Shown here in pieces: positions 1 through 8,802 of a DNA stretch of 64,000 nt (position 1 is its first letter; the number at the start of each line of letters is the position of its first letter). This stretch comes from Chitinophaga terrae (ex Kim and Jung 2007). Lineage in GTDB: Bacteria > Bacteroidota > Bacteroidia > Chitinophagales > Chitinophagaceae. The DNA lies in contig NZ_FNRL01000002.1 in the NCBI RefSeq assembly GCF_900107795.1, positions 392,577-456,576 on the forward strand, read 5' to 3'. The notes under the pieces are model-generated. The model had not been told where the DNA came from, did no database searches, and saw only the letters and a program-made list of their open reading frames with translations. Made by a program: the position numbers and the translations under genes.

Positions 1-1682
1 TTCACATCGCTTTCATCCAGGCGGCTGAAGGTACGCAATCCCTTCACGATCTCGGCTGTACGAACCGCGCCGTCTTCTATCCCTTTAATGAGGGAAGCGA
101 TTTCTTCATGAATATAATCAATATCTATTTCCCGTTTAAATGCATTGATCTTAGCTAAAGTACCGGGTATATCCTGTGTGGTATGCAGCTCATTGTACTT
201 TTCCAGCAATGATTCCAGGTCGGCAATATCCAGCTTCAGCGGTTTGATATTGGAAGTAACGAAGTTGATCGGGTTGTTGATCTCGTGTGCGATACCTGCG
301 GTTAACTGACCCAGCGAGGCCATTTTCTCTTTTTCCACCAGTTGGGTTTGCGCTTCTTTCAGCGTGGTCAGCGCATTGTTCAGTTCCAGGTTGGTAGCCT
401 GCAGATCTTCCGTTCTGTCTTTAACCTTGCTTTCCAAAATGATGTTCTGCTCTCTCACCAGGCGCTCATTCTCCATGGAAATAGCGAGTGCCATTTGCTG
501 GGAGGCTTCTTTCTCTGCCTTAAACACGTTGATGCGATGAGCCAGCGCAAAGGAAAGCAGCAATACTTCCAGACCTGAACCTATCTGCAGTGCATAGAAC
601 GTAAAGTTATTATAAGGCAATACGTTGAAGTTCCGTAGTACGAACACGAATATACTGAGCAGGAATACAGACCATGCCAGCAGGAAGAACATAGCGGCAT
701 TAACCCCTTTTCTGCTGATGCGGTATGCAACTACCAATACCAGCAGGGCGCCAATGAATGCGTCAAACTGCACGAACAGCTGGGCCATTACATACTTGTT
801 AAGGAAGGTCGGGATCAGGCACAACAGGTATAATCCTATCACTACATTGATCAGTTTATTTCCCAGGGGGTAATTCTCCCTGGTCGAGAGGAACTGTTGA
901 ATGAACCACAGGGCTGTCAACCCGTTAAAAACCGGTACCAGAACGGTAGAATGCATAGCCAGCCATGAGCTGCCAGGCCAGAGGAACCTGAAGGCATACC
1001 CTTGTAACGTTACCTGCGTAAGGCCAACGAAGATGATATAGCTTACGTAGGTAAGGTAACTTTTATCGCGGGTCGATAACCAGATGAACAGGTTGTAGAA
1101 GGCCATGGCAAGGATAACTCCTATGTATATCCCAAAAATGATATCCCTACGGCTGTTCTTCTCATAGATAGTTTCAGCGGTTCCCAGGTAGATAGGGAGC
1201 TGCAGTTGTTCGCCTGCTTTTACCCTGAGGTAGTATTGTTTGGTTGAGTCGCGGGGGATAGCCAGTTTGAAACGATAGTTCTGGTGATCATATCCCCTTG
1301 CCTGGAATGGGACGAATTCGCCCAGCCGGGTAGTGGCGTAGCTGCCGTCGGGGCGGCGTTCGTAGATAGTAATATCATCGATGGTGGGAGATTCTACTTC
1401 CAGCATCAGGTGATTAGCGGTAGAATTATTGGTGATGCTGAAACGTGCCCATTGTGTATATGGCGTGATCTGGAGGTTGGGAACATCCTGCCCGGAAGGG
1501 CTGAATGACTGGTGTTGTACTTCTTCAAAAGACAGTTGATTCGATTTGTCTGTATACAACTCCAGGTACCGGCCTATCTGCAGCAGCCGTTTATTGTCTT
1601 TAAAGACAATTGTCTGGGCAGAAAGGTTGAATACAATGGCTAACGTTATAACAGACCATAAAGCGAACGCCTTGGAAAACAT
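1..1682 (-). CDS. 7TM-DISM sensor histidine kinase (C-terminus cut by window edge)
   Basis: The gene reads leftwards from an ATG at 1682 and is still open at base 1, so only the first 560 residues are visible. It begins with a signal peptide (about 1-23, ending LSAQ), followed by a periplasmic beta-sandwich of the 7TMR-DISMED2 type (about 30-170). A block of about seven membrane helices (about 180-390) matches the 7TM diverse intracellular signalling module. A coiled coil then leads into a HisKA dimerisation domain with the H-box GIAHEINNPINF. The ATPase domain would lie outside the window. Members of this class sense small ligands at the periplasmic side and phosphorylate a response regulator. 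It is the last visible gene of a tight unit with the GNAT-like gene (31 bp gap) and the ThiF-like gene, which suggests it may sense something those enzymes make or modify; that link is inference. Confidence 0.9.
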   Translation of the reverse strand, partial: MFSKAFALWSVITLAIVFNLSAQTIVFKDNKRLLQIGRYLELYTDKSNQLSFEEVQHQSFSPSGQDVPNLQITPYTQWARFSITNNSTANHLMLEVESPTIDDITIYERRPDGSYATTRLGEFVPFQARGYDHQNYRFKLAIPRDSTKQYYLRVKAGEQLQLPIYLGTAETIYEKNSRRDIIFGIYIGVILAMAFYNLFIWLSTRDKSYLTYVSYIIFVGLTQVTLQGYAFRFLWPGSSWLAMHSTVLVPVFNGLTALWFIQQFLSTRENYPLGNKLINVVIGLYLLCLIPTFLNKYVMAQLFVQFDAFIGALLVLVVAYRISRKGVNAAMFFLLAWSVFLLSIFVFVLRNFNVLPYNNFTFYALQIGSGLEVLLLSFALAHRINVFKAEKEASQQMALAISMENERLVREQNIILESKVKDRTEDLQATNLELNNALTTLKEAQTQLVEKEKMASLGQLTAGIAHEINNPINFVTSNIKPLKLDIADLESLLEKYNELHTTQDIPGTLAKINAFKREIDIDYIHEEIASLIKGIEDGAVRTAEIVKGLRTFSRLDESDV

Positions 1683-1713
1683 TATCGATGAAATTATTTG
1701 TTTAGTTACATAA

Positions 1714-2433
1714 TTACAGACCCTGGTTACCGGCAACAGGGGTGGAAGGTGTATGCGAAGGTATCCGCAGACTGTAATTTACTTCATAAGTTCCTTTAGG
1801 GCCTACTTCTACTTTGGTTTGTTCCAGATTTTCCCGCAGATCGGCGATCAACAGCCTTTCTTTAGGATCTGCATGTTCCAGGTTATAGCAGTCGTTAATG
1901 ACCATTGCTGTTGCCAGGAAGTCGTCTTTCGGATAGAAGAATGTTCCTTTATTACCCAATGATTCGTCTATCACAAATCCCACTCTTTTCCCTATGCGGG
2001 TAGTGATGGGGGCGCATAACACGTGAAAATTGGTAATTGGCAGTTGTGCAGCCAGCACTACTCCGACCCTGGCCAGTACCTGGCTGCCTATTCCCATGCC
2101 GGCTACCTCTTTGGAGTTCCACATCCCGCATATTTCAGCACTGCCTTTTTGAATATAAGAATAAATTTTAGGATCGTATTTGCCTATCGCGGTTTCGATC
2201 GGAAGGGGCAAAATGCCGTCAGCAAGCTGCACCCGCGCACCACCATAGGTTTTAGTGCGAGTCTCATCCTCAACAATTACTACAATAGTGTTTTCATGTT
2301 GCATCCAGTCTGCACTCCCGGAAGTTACCTGGGCAATGCCATAGTAAATTTCCAGCAGCCTGATGTGTCCTTCATAAAATCTCATGCAGGACTCTGGATC
2401 ATCTGGAGCCCTAAATACCCTTACATTAATCAT
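1714..2433 (-). CDS. GNAT-fold acyltransferase, autoinducer-synthase-like
   Basis: The 239-residue protein has the layout of the GNAT/N-acyl amino acid synthase (AHL synthase-like) fold. It has an N-terminal helix pair, a strand with YGGARVQ (63-69) followed by LPLPIE, an acidic residue in AEICGMW (E100), and a pantetheine-loop-like AGMGIGSQVL (111-120). The second half continues as an alpha/beta core with a poorly conserved, proline-rich tail. Such enzymes move an acyl group from CoA or ACP to an amine. The substrate cannot be told from the sequence. It lies 39 bp downstream of the ThiF-like gene and 31 bp upstream of the sensor kinase, so one transcript is likely. A plain protein N-acetyltransferase is the main alternative. 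No signal peptide is seen, so it should be cytoplasmic. Confidence 0.65.
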   Translation of the reverse strand: MINVRVFRAPDDPESCMRFYEGHIRLLEIYYGIAQVTSGSADWMQHENTIVVIVEDETRTKTYGGARVQLADGILPLPIETAIGKYDPKIYSYIQKGSAEICGMWNSKEVAGMGIGSQVLARVGVVLAAQLPITNFHVLCAPITTRIGKRVGFVIDESLGNKGTFFYPKDDFLATAMVINDCYNLEHADPKERLLIADLRENLEQTKVEVGPKGTYEVNYSLRIPSHTPSTPVAGNQGL

Positions 2434-2472
2434 GACATTGCGAAATAGCGCTTAAAACAAGGCGTAAGTATG

Positions 2473-3597
2473 TTAAACAATCAACTGCTCAAAATCTATG
2501 TAATACCTGCCAGAACTCTTAAGTTGGTTCAAAGCTATTCGTCTACATGTATCTGCCACCATTGCACCTCCCAGTACTACCGAGGATGCCAGTTGCGGCC
2601 AAGTTGTAATTGTTTTACCGATTTCGCTGAGCGAGTATTTCATCCGGGAAGAGGCATTCTGCAGTTCCAGCATCGGGCTGAAAATAGGCAGTTTTTCTGC
2701 GTCTGTAAGGCCCTTGAGGGTAGCAATGTCTACTTCCGGTACCATGCCATGAAGCAGCGGTCTTTCCGGCTCCAGGTCGAAACGCTCTATATCAAGCATT
2801 CCCCTATCGTTCATTTCCATGACAACAGGAATGCGCAATTTCTTCGCCATAATCCTGCTGAGGATCTTAATATCTACACCATCGCACTCTTCGATGAAAA
2901 TATCCAGGTTTCCGCCTTCAGTGAAGAAAGCTTCCATGTTCTGTTCTGTAAGCCCGTCGTTAAATACCTTTACTTTGATAAATGGATCGAGTTCTGCAAT
3001 TTCCCTGGCTGCAATCACCACTTTGGGAAGCTGAAGGGAGTGTACCCCGCAACGTAAGCGGTTCATATTGGTCAGTTCCAGGGTATCGAAATCGGCCAGC
3101 CTTATCTCGCCGCAGATCCGCTCCATTACCAATGTTAATGCAATGGATTGGCCTACAGACAAGCCCACTATCCCGAATTTCTTCGTTCTGAGAAGTTGGA
3201 TCTCTTCCGGTGTTAACTTATACTGATTCCGGCTTGTGCGTAATTCAATGAAGGTTTCCTCATCAACCAGGTGAACCAGGCGGTCGCTCCAGGGGTAATA
3301 TACCCAAACGCCGATATGGGACAATGGGGTGTCGCCAACATATTCCCTGATCTTCGCATCGCTTTCTTCGACAGTAAGTCTTTTAGTAGGGTTCCTTATT
3401 TTCATCAGTTCCCGCAACTGTGAATAAATACTATCGTTGATCCTGATGTGCGGTCTGTTTGTTAGAAGGGTTTCTAATGCCTCCTGGTCTTTTGTATTCT
3501 TCAAGTCATAAAAAACAGGCGTATAGTCATTGTTTTCTACCTGTTGGCGCTTGAGGTGCTCTTGTATCATGATTCCAGCTTTATCGAGGTAGTGCAT
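2473..3597 (-). CDS. ThiF/E1-like adenylyltransferase-fold protein
   Basis: The 374-residue protein has an N-terminal region of about 135 residues, then a Rossmann-type E1/ThiF domain. A nucleotide loop GLSVGQS (145-151) replaces the usual GxGxxG, and ADFDTLELTNMNR (168-180) supplies the Asp, Asn and Arg that bind ATP and Mg in E1 enzymes. EECDGVDIK and a conserved C-terminal alpha/beta part follow. No paired CxxC zinc sites are seen. E1-like enzymes adenylate a C-terminal carboxylate, usually of a small sulfur-carrier or ubiquitin-like protein; none is encoded nearby, so a peptide or small-molecule carboxylate is possible. It resembles the ThiF part of the Rv1355c/MoeY family from memory. 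It is the first gene of the unit with the GNAT-like enzyme and 7TM kinase. An alternative start is the Met at 3570. Confidence 0.75.
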   Translation of the reverse strand: MHYLDKAGIMIQEHLKRQQVENNDYTPVFYDLKNTKDQEALETLLTNRPHIRINDSIYSQLRELMKIRNPTKRLTVEESDAKIREYVGDTPLSHIGVWVYYPWSDRLVHLVDEETFIELRTSRNQYKLTPEEIQLLRTKKFGIVGLSVGQSIALTLVMERICGEIRLADFDTLELTNMNRLRCGVHSLQLPKVVIAAREIAELDPFIKVKVFNDGLTEQNMEAFFTEGGNLDIFIEECDGVDIKILSRIMAKKLRIPVVMEMNDRGMLDIERFDLEPERPLLHGMVPEVDIATLKGLTDAEKLPIFSPMLELQNASSRMKYSLSEIGKTITTWPQLASSVVLGGAMVADTCRRIALNQLKSSGRYYIDFEQLIV

Positions 3598-4000
3598 TGG
3601 ACGCTAGTATAGATCTGGCTTGTTTTCATTTCTATTGTTGTAAAGCAATCCGTGCCCTGATAATATATATATTAAATCGGTTACTTGTTGGCGAAATGGC
3701 GGGTTAAGACAGGAAATATCACCCTGCGGCCCGGGATAAATGTTATTGGCAATCATAGTTTTAATTACAACCTAAAAATCGTAATCAAGACATGAATGTA
3801 AGGTAAAATAGTAATTTAATGCGAAATCATGTAAAAGTTTCCGATATTTTGACATTAAAAAAAGGATTTTATACTTTTACTTTGCTCCTGACATCACTTT
3901 CTGATCGCATCCCACCTGCGAGATTGGTTTGAAATTTGCGGCTTATAGCCGCCTAATTACGGTCTTTATTATACTTTAATATATTTTAAATAAAAAAAAT
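3598..4000. other. Intergenic region between divergent ThiF-like and SOD genes
   Basis: About 400 bp, AT-rich towards the SOD gene, without a convincing ORF. It must hold the promoters of both divergent units. A weak Bacteroidota-like promoter for the SOD gene is listed separately. No clear TAnnTTTG box was found for the leftward unit. A run of alternating AT (about 3663-3674) is the only other visible structure. Confidence 0.6.
3848..3879 (+). promoter_or_regulatory. Possible promoter of the SOD gene
   Basis: TTTG at 3848-3851 and TACTTTTA at 3872-3879 (one mismatch to TAnnTTTG), spaced 20 bp. It would give a 5' leader of about 115 bases. A second reading of the -7 box, one base short of consensus, is at 3878-3884. 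Confidence 0.3.
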
Positions 4001-4732
4001 ATGGATAAGAGAGCCTTTCTCAAACTGACTGGTCTTGCCGGCGCCGCAATCATTAGCGGTCCATTAAGTAGCCTGGCCGCTACAGGAGCAACATCCGGTG
4101 TCCCTGCTTTTAAAGCTGATCCTAAAGCCCCCTTCGTGTTACCTCCGCTTCCATACGGTTACGAAGCGCTGGAACCGCATATCGATAAACTCACGATGGA
4201 GATCCACCACGATAAGCACCACGCAGCTTATGTAAAGAACTTAAACGATAATATTGCCAATACCCCTTTCGCTAACCTGACGCTTGAAGAGATCCAGCAC
4301 CAGGTAACGGAAAAGGACAAGGCTATACGAAATAACGGAGGCGGACACTATAACCACTCTCTTTTCTGGACCTTATTATCACCTACCAAAAAAACTCCGT
4401 CTGCTAAACTGAAGAACGCTATCAACGGGGCTTTCGGCAGCTGGGAGGCTTTCCAGACCAAGTTTAACGATGCCGCCAAATCAGTGTTCGGCTCAGGTTG
4501 GGCATGGCTGATCGTAACACCTGACAAGAAACTTGCCGTTACCACCACTCCAAACCAGGACAACCCGCTCATGCATAACCTGGTTAAAGACAAAGGTACG
4601 CCGATCCTGGCCCTGGATGTATGGGAACATGCCTATTACCTGAAACATCAGAACAAAAGGCCCGAATACATCGAAGCCTTCTGGAACGTAGTGAACTGGG
4701 ACGAAGTAGAAAAACTCTACAACAAAGCGTAA
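4001..4732 (+). CDS. sodA: Exported Mn-type superoxide dismutase
   Basis: This 243-residue Fe/Mn superoxide dismutase converts superoxide to oxygen and hydrogen peroxide. All metal ligands are present: His69 in MEIHHDKHH, His119 in GGGHYNHSLFW, and Asp206 and His210 in DVWEHAYY. The GGG before the second ligand and the Gln in NQD are the pattern of the Mn-specific branch. The first 30 or so residues are an added leader: KRAFLKLTG followed by a hydrophobic stretch and Ala-rich end. It looks like a Tat signal with a KR variant of the twin-arginine, so the enzyme probably acts in the periplasm after folding with its metal. The stop codon TAA touches the left end of a long palindrome, and the next gene converges on it. 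Confidence 0.95.
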   Translation: MDKRAFLKLTGLAGAAIISGPLSSLAATGATSGVPAFKADPKAPFVLPPLPYGYEALEPHIDKLTMEIHHDKHHAAYVKNLNDNIANTPFANLTLEEIQHQVTEKDKAIRNNGGGHYNHSLFWTLLSPTKKTPSAKLKNAINGAFGSWEAFQTKFNDAAKSVFGSGWAWLIVTPDKKLAVTTTPNQDNPLMHNLVKDKGTPILALDVWEHAYYLKHQNKRPEYIEAFWNVVNWDEVEKLYNKA

Positions 4733-4945
4733 TTTCACGCAAAGGGGTTTCACGCAAAGGGGCATAAGGAGCAAAGAGGCATAAGGATTTTTTTAAGAAA
4801 ATAAGAAAAAAGGAAAGCAAAGGAAGCAAGGATTATGTTATATAACATTCTTCTTACTTTCTTTGCTTTCTTATTTTCTTAAAAAAATCCTTATGCCTCT
4901 TTGCTCCTTATGCCCCTTTGCGTGAAACTCCTTTGCGTGAAATTA
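4731..4945. repeat. Long near-perfect palindrome, copy 1
   Basis: Bases 4731-4808 pair with 4867-4944 with a single mismatch over 78 positions. The centre holds a 14-bp perfect palindrome at 4835-4848, and the parts in between are looser. The left tip is a tandem of a 15-mer starting TTTCACGCAAAGG (4733-4747 and 4748-4762), and the right tip mirrors it. The outermost bases are the TAA stop codons of the convergent SOD and glycosyltransferase genes, so the whole gap is palindrome. It shares tips, the inner AAAGGATTTTTTTAAGAA block and the centre with copy 2 at 15091-15314. A transcript from either side would fold into one long hairpin, so it should stop or stabilise both messages; that role is inferred. 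Confidence 0.95.
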
Positions 4946-6571
4946 CTTCCGCTTGAAGAATACGAAGCCGTTCTTTTCGCCGATCACTTCCAGGTTAGGG
5001 TGATGCATATAGGGTTCGCTATCAGTGATGCGGCAAATGAAGTATGTCGGTTTATCTACCTGGCCATTTAACAGCCAGTCTTCATTATAATAGTTCTTAT
5101 TGGCAGGCGGTTGCTGGCGCGCATAGTAATGCTGTGCGTAGCTATGGTAGCTCAATGCTTTTACGTATACGTCTTTGCCCTGCATGGATTCAAAGAATTC
5201 GATAGCCGCCCGCTGGGAGTAGGCTTCTATCTTAGGAACAAAATGAAGTACAGTTACCTGTATAACAACAATAGTGCTGATAAAAAGGCATAACAGGCCT
5301 TTGGTCAGCGATTGCCTGGCCAGCAATACAAGGCTGACGATCACCAGGATCACATAGCCGGCGCCGTAGGCAGTTTCGGCTACAGACCATGGAACATTCG
5401 CCTGAAGGTTGGCTACCGCGAATTTGTCGCCTATATATGGTATCAGCATATTTTTATACACTCCAACCAGCGGCAGTAAGGCAATAGCAATTCCCAGTAG
5501 GATACCTATGATGCCGATAATTGTGATATTCCAGCCTTTAAGCCGTTTCTGGCCTTCTGCCAGCAGGTATACCTGCCAGGCAGCCAGGAAGGTGAGCGGG
5601 AAATAACAAAGGGAAGAGTAGTGAACGATCTTTGTTTTTACAATAGAGAAAAGAATAAGCACTACCCAGAACAATACCCACATCCACCTGATAAAATCTT
5701 TTAATTCCTGCCCGGTGCCGGCGGCATAGATGCTTTTACTGTTCTTCCTGTTCTGCAGCCAGGTAAAAAGGAAAGAACTGGCAGGAAAACAGCCGATCAG
5801 CAACACGATCCAGTGATAAAAGAAAGGACCGCCATGGCCGGCATCTTCCGTTGTCAGCAACCGGACCTGGTAAGCAACAAACTCATTTACAAACCACCAT
5901 CCGTGGGCAATGATCTCATAGCCGAACCAGAGGAGGGTTGTAACGCAGGCCAGCAGCGCAATTACGCCAATATGGCCCAGTTTGATGCCGATCTTTCCTT
6001 TGCGGGAAATAAAGTAGATCAATAAGGTAAGCAGGGCCACCAGGATGGCAACCGGCCCTTTCGTCAGTACGGCCAGGCCGAGGAAAAAACCGCTTAAAGC
6101 AGCCAGCCGGTAAGTGTTCTTGCTATGCGCTATAGAATATGCGAAATAGATTGCCAGGAAGATGAAGAGGTTAAAAGTAGGGTCGATGATGCCCGATTTG
6201 AAATAAAAATGAGGTAACCAGGAGCCAGCGTATACCAATGCCCACCAGGCGCCCAGCCTGTCGTTCACCAGTTTTTTGCCGATGGCAAACAGGGTGACCA
6301 GGGTAATGATGCCTACAATTGCGTTCGGGAATCTTGCTGCGAAATCATTTATCCCAAACAGTTTCATACTGAGCACCTGCATCCAGATGAACAAGGGCGG
6401 CTTTTCCCAGAAAGGCCTGAAATCAACTTGTACCTGGCTGAAATTATGTGTAACAATCATTTCGCGGGCCGCTTCGGCAAAATTGATCTCGTCCCAGTCG
6501 AACAGGTGTACAGCTCCAAGGAATGGTATGAATAGTAACGCAGCAAAAAGGGCAATCAGCAGGTACTTCAT
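4943..6571 (-). CDS. GT39/ArnT-like membrane glycosyltransferase
   Basis: The 542-residue protein has many hydrophobic helices and the family signature near the N-terminus: an Asp-Glu pair in FDWDEINFAEAAREM (D27, E28) after the first helix, then the FWEKPPLFIWM loop. This is the PMT_2/ArnT fold, which transfers a sugar from a polyprenyl-phosphate carrier to lipid A, protein or another lipid on the periplasmic side. The soluble C-terminal part (about 440-542) is typical. It lies 105 bp downstream of the PAP2 phosphatase and LptF/G permease genes on the same strand, which points to envelope lipid modification. Acceptor and sugar are not known. An 8-bp inverted repeat (6605-6612 with 6647-6654) lies in the gap upstream. 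Confidence 0.88.
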   Translation of the reverse strand: MKYLLIALFAALLFIPFLGAVHLFDWDEINFAEAAREMIVTHNFSQVQVDFRPFWEKPPLFIWMQVLSMKLFGINDFAARFPNAIVGIITLVTLFAIGKKLVNDRLGAWWALVYAGSWLPHFYFKSGIIDPTFNLFIFLAIYFAYSIAHSKNTYRLAALSGFFLGLAVLTKGPVAILVALLTLLIYFISRKGKIGIKLGHIGVIALLACVTTLLWFGYEIIAHGWWFVNEFVAYQVRLLTTEDAGHGGPFFYHWIVLLIGCFPASSFLFTWLQNRKNSKSIYAAGTGQELKDFIRWMWVLFWVVLILFSIVKTKIVHYSSLCYFPLTFLAAWQVYLLAEGQKRLKGWNITIIGIIGILLGIAIALLPLVGVYKNMLIPYIGDKFAVANLQANVPWSVAETAYGAGYVILVIVSLVLLARQSLTKGLLCLFISTIVVIQVTVLHFVPKIEAYSQRAAIEFFESMQGKDVYVKALSYHSYAQHYYARQQPPANKNYYNEDWLLNGQVDKPTYFICRITDSEPYMHHPNLEVIGEKNGFVFFKRK

Positions 6572-6676
6572 TAAAATAATCTGTTTTTCGGATGATTAAA
6601 GAAATTCATGGACTTCGTAACCAGAAAACGGACCCTCATTACAAAATCCATGAACGAAAAAATCCGAATCTGTTTA

Positions 6677-7351
6677 CTAGGTATTGGCCTGTGCCTGTAA
6701 AAGCGTTTCTGCACATACTTCCGGCGATTCTGTGGTATTCCTGAAATTGAAAAAGCCGCATATCACCGTAGTGCAAAGGGTGCCAATAATGCTGCCAACA
6801 TATACGTCAGCAAAGAAATGCTGGGCAAGATATATACGGGAATACCCCGCACATAGTGCCATCAAAAATAAAAATATCCCAAAGCGTTTATTGGGAAGGA
6901 TCACCGCAAGGAAACTGAAAAGTCCAAAAGCCGCAGCAGAATGGCCTGATGGAAAACTGCAACTGCTGTGTACATTTACCCAGCTGACGGTATGTACCAG
7001 GGTTGCGGATTCGTCACCAAAATAGCTGATGGGCCTTGGCGCATTGAAATAATGTTTCCCTACCTGAACGATTAATGTTACTAACAACAAGATAGCCAGA
7101 CCTGAAAAAAAGAGCCTGAATTTTTGTTTTACTAACAGTAAAAGCAATACTAAGCCAAACATCAGACCATCGCCAAGATAAGTGAGGCCTGTAACGAGAA
7201 TGTCTCCCCAGGAGGAGTGTCCTCCATTGATATACAGAAAGAGATCTCGTTGGCTGTAGGTTGCAAGTATGTACCCCCCTGAAATTAGGCATAACAGGTA
7301 CGGCAGAAAGAAGTATGAGTTCTTTCTGAACAGTGATAACAGCGTTTTCAA
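6677..7351 (-). CDS. PAP2-family membrane phosphatase
   Basis: The 224-residue protein carries the three PAP2 motifs: KHYFNAPRP, CSFPSGHS and SRIYLAQHFFADV, with the catalytic His pair and Arg residues intact, between about six membrane helices. The family removes phosphates from lipids such as undecaprenyl diphosphate, phosphatidate or lipid A. It follows the LptF/G-type permease gene by 11 bp and precedes the ArnT-like transferase, so lipid A dephosphorylation or polyprenyl-phosphate recycling is the likely job. The sequence alone does not separate these substrates. Confidence 0.9.
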   Translation of the reverse strand: MKTLLSLFRKNSYFFLPYLLCLISGGYILATYSQRDLFLYINGGHSSWGDILVTGLTYLGDGLMFGLVLLLLLVKQKFRLFFSGLAILLLVTLIVQVGKHYFNAPRPISYFGDESATLVHTVSWVNVHSSCSFPSGHSAAAFGLFSFLAVILPNKRFGIFLFLMALCAGYSRIYLAQHFFADVYVGSIIGTLCTTVICGFFNFRNTTESPEVCAETLLQAQANT

Positions 7352-7362
7352 TTCTGTAGGTT

Positions 7363-8802
7363 TTAAGTTGTAGGTTGCTTTTTAAATCTTTGTAAGAACT
7401 TTTTTATCTTTTGAATAACGCGAAAATAATATTCTTTATTAAAAAGTTGCGAATCATTCATAGCCTTAACGATAAGGAAACCTGCTATCGGCATCAGCAC
7501 GAAATTAGACAGCCACATGCCCGACCAGGTCAGCATAACGCCGCTTCTGGCCATCTTTTCCCCTATCATGAAGAAGACGTTGAATATCACAAAGAAAATC
7601 ACTGCAAATACCAATGGGGTACCTAATCCCCCTTTCCGGATAATAGAACCCAGGGGTGCTCCTATCAGGAACATGACGATACATGCTGCCGCCAGGGTGA
7701 ATTTACGCTGCCATTCTACCTTGTGCATCAATACGTTACCATGTTTATCTTCATACTCTACCACCGGCTGCTCCATGCTGCCTATCATTTCCCGGGTATT
7801 CTGGAGGGCCCGTTCCAGGACGCTGCGTTTACTTTTAGCCGGCACTATTTCTTCGAAATCCTTCACTTTTAACGGTGGAGCGGAAGCCAGCCAGGCGCTG
7901 TCCTTCCATTTAAAGAAGGCAAAACGCACCGTTACATTGGAGGTGCTGATGGTTTTGGAAAACTCTTTTTCCGCCTTCTGAAGCGAGTCGATAGCCTTGT
8001 CGAGCTGCCGTACATTCAGCATTTGATGATTAGACGCAAAAAGGTCCATATTCAGCCTGTTGAAGGCAAAGGAGCTAAGGTCGAAGGCTTTGCTATACTT
8101 CTTGAACCCTAAACGTATCATGTCGGAGGGTACGGAATAACCGCGATTGCCTCTTTCTTCATATCTCCAGCCATTTTCCAGAATAAAATACAGGAAACGT
8201 TTGTTGGCGGTAAGCACCATCTGGCCTTTTTCAGCGAAAATAACTTTATCGCCTCCCCCGCTCTGCTGATCAAAGATCATTACCTGGTGAATGGTCTGGT
8301 TGTCTTTATCTTTCTGGGCTACCTTGATGGTATAGCCGGGTATATCTTTATAGAATACGCCAGCCTTGATGTTGAAGGCCGGTTTGGAGTTGGTAATATC
8401 GTACAGCAGGGATTTTGCCTGCAGGTTGGCTACGGGGATCACATAGTTGGAGAAGAGGAAGGCGCCAACGCCAATAAAGGCGGTAACCACCAATAGAGGG
8501 GCAATAAACCGGAGCAGGGAGATGCCAGACGATTTGAGGGCTACCAGTTCAAAACTTTCGCCCAGGTTCCCGAACGTCATAATGGAAGAGAGTAATACAG
8601 CCAGCGGAAGGGCCAGTGGTACCAGGGTAGCGCTGGTATAGGAGATCAGCTGAATAATAACTACGGTGTCTAATCCTTTTCCCACCAGGTCGTCCACGTA
8701 TTTCCAGAGGAACTGCATTACCAGTACGAACAAGGTAACGAAGAAGGTGGCAACAAAAGGACCGAGAAAGGTTTTTATAATTAATTTGTCGAGTTTTTTC
8801 AC
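7363..8802 (-). CDS. LptF/LptG-family (YjgP/YjgQ) permease
   Basis: The 479-residue protein has the family layout. Three membrane helices lie in the first 125 residues (start MKKLDKLIIKTFLGPFVATF), then a large periplasmic beta-jellyroll-like domain (about 130-370), then three helices at the C-terminus. LptF and LptG are the membrane partners of the LptB ATPase that extracts lipopolysaccharide from the inner membrane. Bacteroidota often have a single or unsplit pair annotated only to the family, so F or G is not assigned. It is the first gene of a probable leftward unit with PAP2 and the glycosyltransferase, which fits export and trimming of lipid A. Confidence 0.88.
   Translation of the reverse strand: MKKLDKLIIKTFLGPFVATFFVTLFVLVMQFLWKYVDDLVGKGLDTVVIIQLISYTSATLVPLALPLAVLLSSIMTFGNLGESFELVALKSSGISLLRFIAPLLVVTAFIGVGAFLFSNYVIPVANLQAKSLLYDITNSKPAFNIKAGVFYKDIPGYTIKVAQKDKDNQTIHQVMIFDQQSGGGDKVIFAEKGQMVLTANKRFLYFILENGWRYEERGNRGYSVPSDMIRLGFKKYSKAFDLSSFAFNRLNMDLFASNHQMLNVRQLDKAIDSLQKAEKEFSKTISTSNVTVRFAFFKWKDSAWLASAPPLKVKDFEEIVPAKSKRSVLERALQNTREMIGSMEQPVVEYEDKHGNVLMHKVEWQRKFTLAAACIVMFLIGAPLGSIIRKGGLGTPLVFAVIFFVIFNVFFMIGEKMARSGVMLTWSGMWLSNFVLMPIAGFLIVKAMNDSQLFNKEYYFRVIQKIKKFLQRFKKQPTT

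Noticed and set aside
4493..4829. Minus-strand ORFs at the left arm of palindrome copy 1
   Set aside because: They are antisense to sodA or made of the repeat, with low-complexity Leu/Phe/Arg content and no start context.
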